Shown: positions 4,280 to 6,296 of the stretch, piece after piece
Layout: each line of letters opens with the position of its first letter
How positions within the stretch are numbered: the stretch's first letter is position 1
Source: Deltaproteobacteria bacterium
GTDB taxonomy: Bacteria > Desulfobacterota_B > Binatia > UBA9968
DNA: 6,296 nucleotides
Assembly: GCA_005879255.1 (NCBI GenBank)
Contig: VBKY01000323.1
Coordinates: 1-6,296, forward strand
Reading direction: 5' to 3'
The notes under the pieces: model-generated
Seen by the model: the letters and a program-made list of their open reading frames with translations, nothing else
Database searches by the model: none
Told to the model about the DNA's origin: nothing
Program-made: the position numbers and the translations under genes

Positions 4280-6296
4280 ATGATTCAGACCGCCGATTCT
4301 TCAGCGGGCACAGATCTCTTACGCAGCGTACACACCTCGAATCTCCCCGCATTGTTTGCCGAGTTGGGGATCAGCCTGATCGTTTCCACCTATCAGGCGG
4401 GCAAAGCGATCGTCGTGCGCAACGACAACGGCGCGCTCAATACTCACTTCCGAACATTTGCTAAGCCGATGGGTATCGCCGCCGACAACACTCGGTTGAC
4501 TATAGGCGGTGCCAACACCGTTTGGGAGTACCGCAACATGCCGGCGGTGGCGCAAAAACTGGAGCCGGCGGGAAAGCACGACGCTTGCTACCTTCCTCGC
4601 CGTATTCACGTCACCGGCGACATCGATATTCACGAGCTTGCGTGGGATGACAAGAACGAGCTTTGGGCAGTCAATACTCGTTTCTGTTGTCTCTGCACGT
4701 TCGACGCAGATCATAGTTTTTCTCCGCGCTGGCGCCCGCCGTTTGTGAGCGCGTTGGCTCCAGAAGATCGTTGTCATTTGAACGGCATCGCGATGGTCGA
4801 TGGACGCCCCAAGTACGTCACCGCCCTGGGAGAAACCAACACGCCCGGCGGTTGGCGCGCGAACAAGGCCAAGGGCGGCGTCCTGATGGACATAGAGAGC
4901 AATGAAATCCTGCTCCGTGGACTTTCCATGCCTCACTCCCCGCGCTGGTATCAGGGAAAGCTCTGGGTGCTCGAATCGGGCGAAGGAAGCTTGGCGGCGG
5001 TCGATATCGAGCGGCGCACTTGGCAAACGGTCGCGCAAGTGCCGGGCTTCACGCGCGGAATCGATTTCGTCGGACCGCTCGCTTTCATCGGTCTCTCACA
5101 GGTGCGTGAGAGCGCGGTGTTCAGTGGCATTCCACTCGTGCAGCGGCTGCGAGAGCGCACCTGTGGAGTGTGGGTGGTCAATATCGAGACCGGTAAAACA
5201 GTCGGGTTCCTTCGCTTCGAGGCCGGCGTGCAAGAGATCTTTGCCGTCCAGGTGCTGCGCGAGATGCGCTTCCCCGAATTGCTGGAATGGAACGATCAGC
5301 GTCTCGCCCATTCCTACGTGCTTCCGGATGAAGCACTGGCGGACGTGGTCTTACCCACCGAGGAAGAGCTGGCACGGTCTCCCGGCTTTCATTTTCAGCG
5401 CGGTAACGAGCTCTACAAGCAAGGCAAGCTTGACGAGGCGATTGCTTCCTATCGCCAATGCGTCGCCCTCCAGCCGGAATTTCCCAACGCGCGATATCAT
5501 CTGGGAGTCGCGCTCGGCGACGCAGAAAAGTTCGAGGATGCGCGCGCTAGCCTTACGCAGGTCATCGAAGCCGAACAGGAAAACGCTCAGGCACACAACA
5601 GTCTCGGATTCGTCGCCAGTCAGCAGCGTCGATCTTACGAGGCTATTAATTGTTTTGAGCGCGCCATTGAGCTTCAAGCGAACTTCGCCCAGGCGCACGT
5701 CAATCTCGGCATGAGCTTGCTGCAAGTCGGAGATTATCCGCGCGGCTTCACCGAATACGAGTGGCGGCCAGTCAATGGTTTTCACTGTCCTCATCCCAAA
5801 TGGGACGGTCGTCCAATTCCCGAGAAGACGCTGCTGATCTACACAGACCAGGACGCCGGAGATGCGATTCAGTTCGCCCGCTATCTACCGCGAGCCGCAA
5901 AGCTCTGTAAGAATCTCATCCTTGCCTGTTCCGCAGACCTGATGCCGATTTTTGCGACCATACTAGGTGTCGCTCAAATCCGAGAGAAAGAAAAAATCGC
6001 GGTCGCTGAATTTGACACCTATCTGCCGCTTATGAGTCTGCCGCATGTTTTCAAAGCAACAATCGATACAATTCCCGCAACTGTACCCTACGTAGATGCG
6101 CCGGCGCTGCGCAGGCGCAAAGACAATCCTTCGTTATTATTGAGTGGGTCGGACGATCCAAGAATCGGCATCGTCTGGGCGGGCGATCCCAACAACCGAA
6201 TTGATCGACATCGTTCGTGCTCGCTTAATAATTTCCTACCGATCCTGACTGTTGCTGAAATCACTTTTTACAGTTTGCAAAAGGGAGAGCATAAGA
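4280..6296 (+). CDS. TIGR03032-TPR-glycosyltransferase-like fusion protein, 3' end cut by the window
   Basis: I translated 672 codons without a stop, and the frame leaves the window open. Residues about 13-350 are a TIGR03032 domain of unknown function: LPRRIHVTGDIDIHELAW (105-122), VNTRFCCLCTFD (131-142), RWRPPFVSALAPEDRCHLNG (150-169), MPHSPRWY (217-224), PGFTRGIDF (255-263) and FLRFEAGVQEIFAVQVL (310-326). Four TPRs follow at about 366-399, 400-433, 434-467 and 468-497. From about 506 comes a TPR-linked glycosyltransferase domain (GT9/GT41-like): PKWDGRPIPEKTLLIYTDQDAGDAIQ (506-531, in two parts KWDG and GDAIQFARYLP), FDTYLPLMSLP (578-588), IGIVWAG (629-635) and FYSLQKGE (663-670). Similar proteins usually continue for another 100-200 residues. 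ATG 4280 is preferred for its AGGG ribosome site; in-frame ATG 4226 has none. No signal peptide is seen, so a cytoplasmic role is likely, perhaps in glycan or protein glycosylation. Confidence 0.88.
   Translation, partial: MIQTADSSAGTDLLRSVHTSNLPALFAELGISLIVSTYQAGKAIVVRNDNGALNTHFRTFAKPMGIAADNTRLTIGGANTVWEYRNMPAVAQKLEPAGKHDACYLPRRIHVTGDIDIHELAWDDKNELWAVNTRFCCLCTFDADHSFSPRWRPPFVSALAPEDRCHLNGIAMVDGRPKYVTALGETNTPGGWRANKAKGGVLMDIESNEILLRGLSMPHSPRWYQGKLWVLESGEGSLAAVDIERRTWQTVAQVPGFTRGIDFVGPLAFIGLSQVRESAVFSGIPLVQRLRERTCGVWVVNIETGKTVGFLRFEAGVQEIFAVQVLREMRFPELLEWNDQRLAHSYVLPDEALADVVLPTEEELARSPGFHFQRGNELYKQGKLDEAIASYRQCVALQPEFPNARYHLGVALGDAEKFEDARASLTQVIEAEQENAQAHNSLGFVASQQRRSYEAINCFERAIELQANFAQAHVNLGMSLLQVGDYPRGFTEYEWRPVNGFHCPHPKWDGRPIPEKTLLIYTDQDAGDAIQFARYLPRAAKLCKNLILACSADLMPIFATILGVAQIREKEKIAVAEFDTYLPLMSLPHVFKATIDTIPATVPYVDAPALRRRKDNPSLLLSGSDDPRIGIVWAGDPNNRIDRHRSCSLNNFLPILTVAEITFYSLQKGEHK

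Noticed and set aside
4319..5038. 239-codon open frame on the - strand
   Set aside because: It lies opposite the TIGR03032 coding region, whose + strand translation shows well-conserved motifs. It has no ribosome site or recognisable domain and is a shadow of the GC-rich codons.
4902..5714. 270-codon + strand frame inside the fusion gene
   Set aside because: The product is rich in Arg and Ser with no motifs, and it is out of frame with the continuous 672-codon frame that carries the TIGR03032 and TPR signatures.

Overview
The window reads as accessory DNA from a Gram-negative-type environmental bacterium of moderate GC content. The clues are two sigma-54-type promoters, a secreted Kelch/He_PIG protein, and a TIGR03032-TPR-glycosyltransferase fusion. 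I cannot name the lineage from this sequence. All convincing genes are on the + strand.

Left third (1-1528): an essentially complete IS3-family insertion sequence. Its left inverted repeat begins at the window edge, with probably a single base cut off, and its right inverted repeat ends at 1528. It has the classical two-frame layout. orfA (72-383) encodes a helix-turn-helix plus coiled-coil protein. orfB (380-1384) encodes a DDE transposase with an intact D-D-(35)-E triad. They are joined by an A7 slippery run at 359-365 that allows a -1 frameshift to an OrfAB fusion. The two IS ends, when abutted in a circle, would create a plausible promoter.

Middle (1529-2537): about 1 kb with no intact gene, but with organised structure. 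A 132-bp regulatory module occurs twice, at 1617-1748 and 2349-2480, exactly 732 bp apart. The copies are about 67% identical without gaps. Each carries a GGTGG/GGTGG/CCACC array, looking like an upstream activator site, about 75 bp before a -24/-12 sigma-54-type promoter. The second copy is placed to drive the Kelch gene. The first leads into what looks like the 5'-truncated remnant of a secreted-protein gene (about 1750-2031). A strongly base-paired stretch with a GAGA tetraloop (2078-2118) and a possible terminator near 2211 follow.

Right part: 2538-4202 encodes a secreted seven-bladed Kelch-type beta-propeller followed by two He_PIG immunoglobulin-like domains. Seventy-seven bases later a large open frame starts at 4280 and runs off the window end. 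It encodes a TIGR03032 domain, then four TPRs, then the start of a glycosyltransferase-like domain. With no visible terminator or second promoter in the gap, co-transcription with the Kelch gene is possible. A link between the glycosyltransferase and the exported protein is only speculation.
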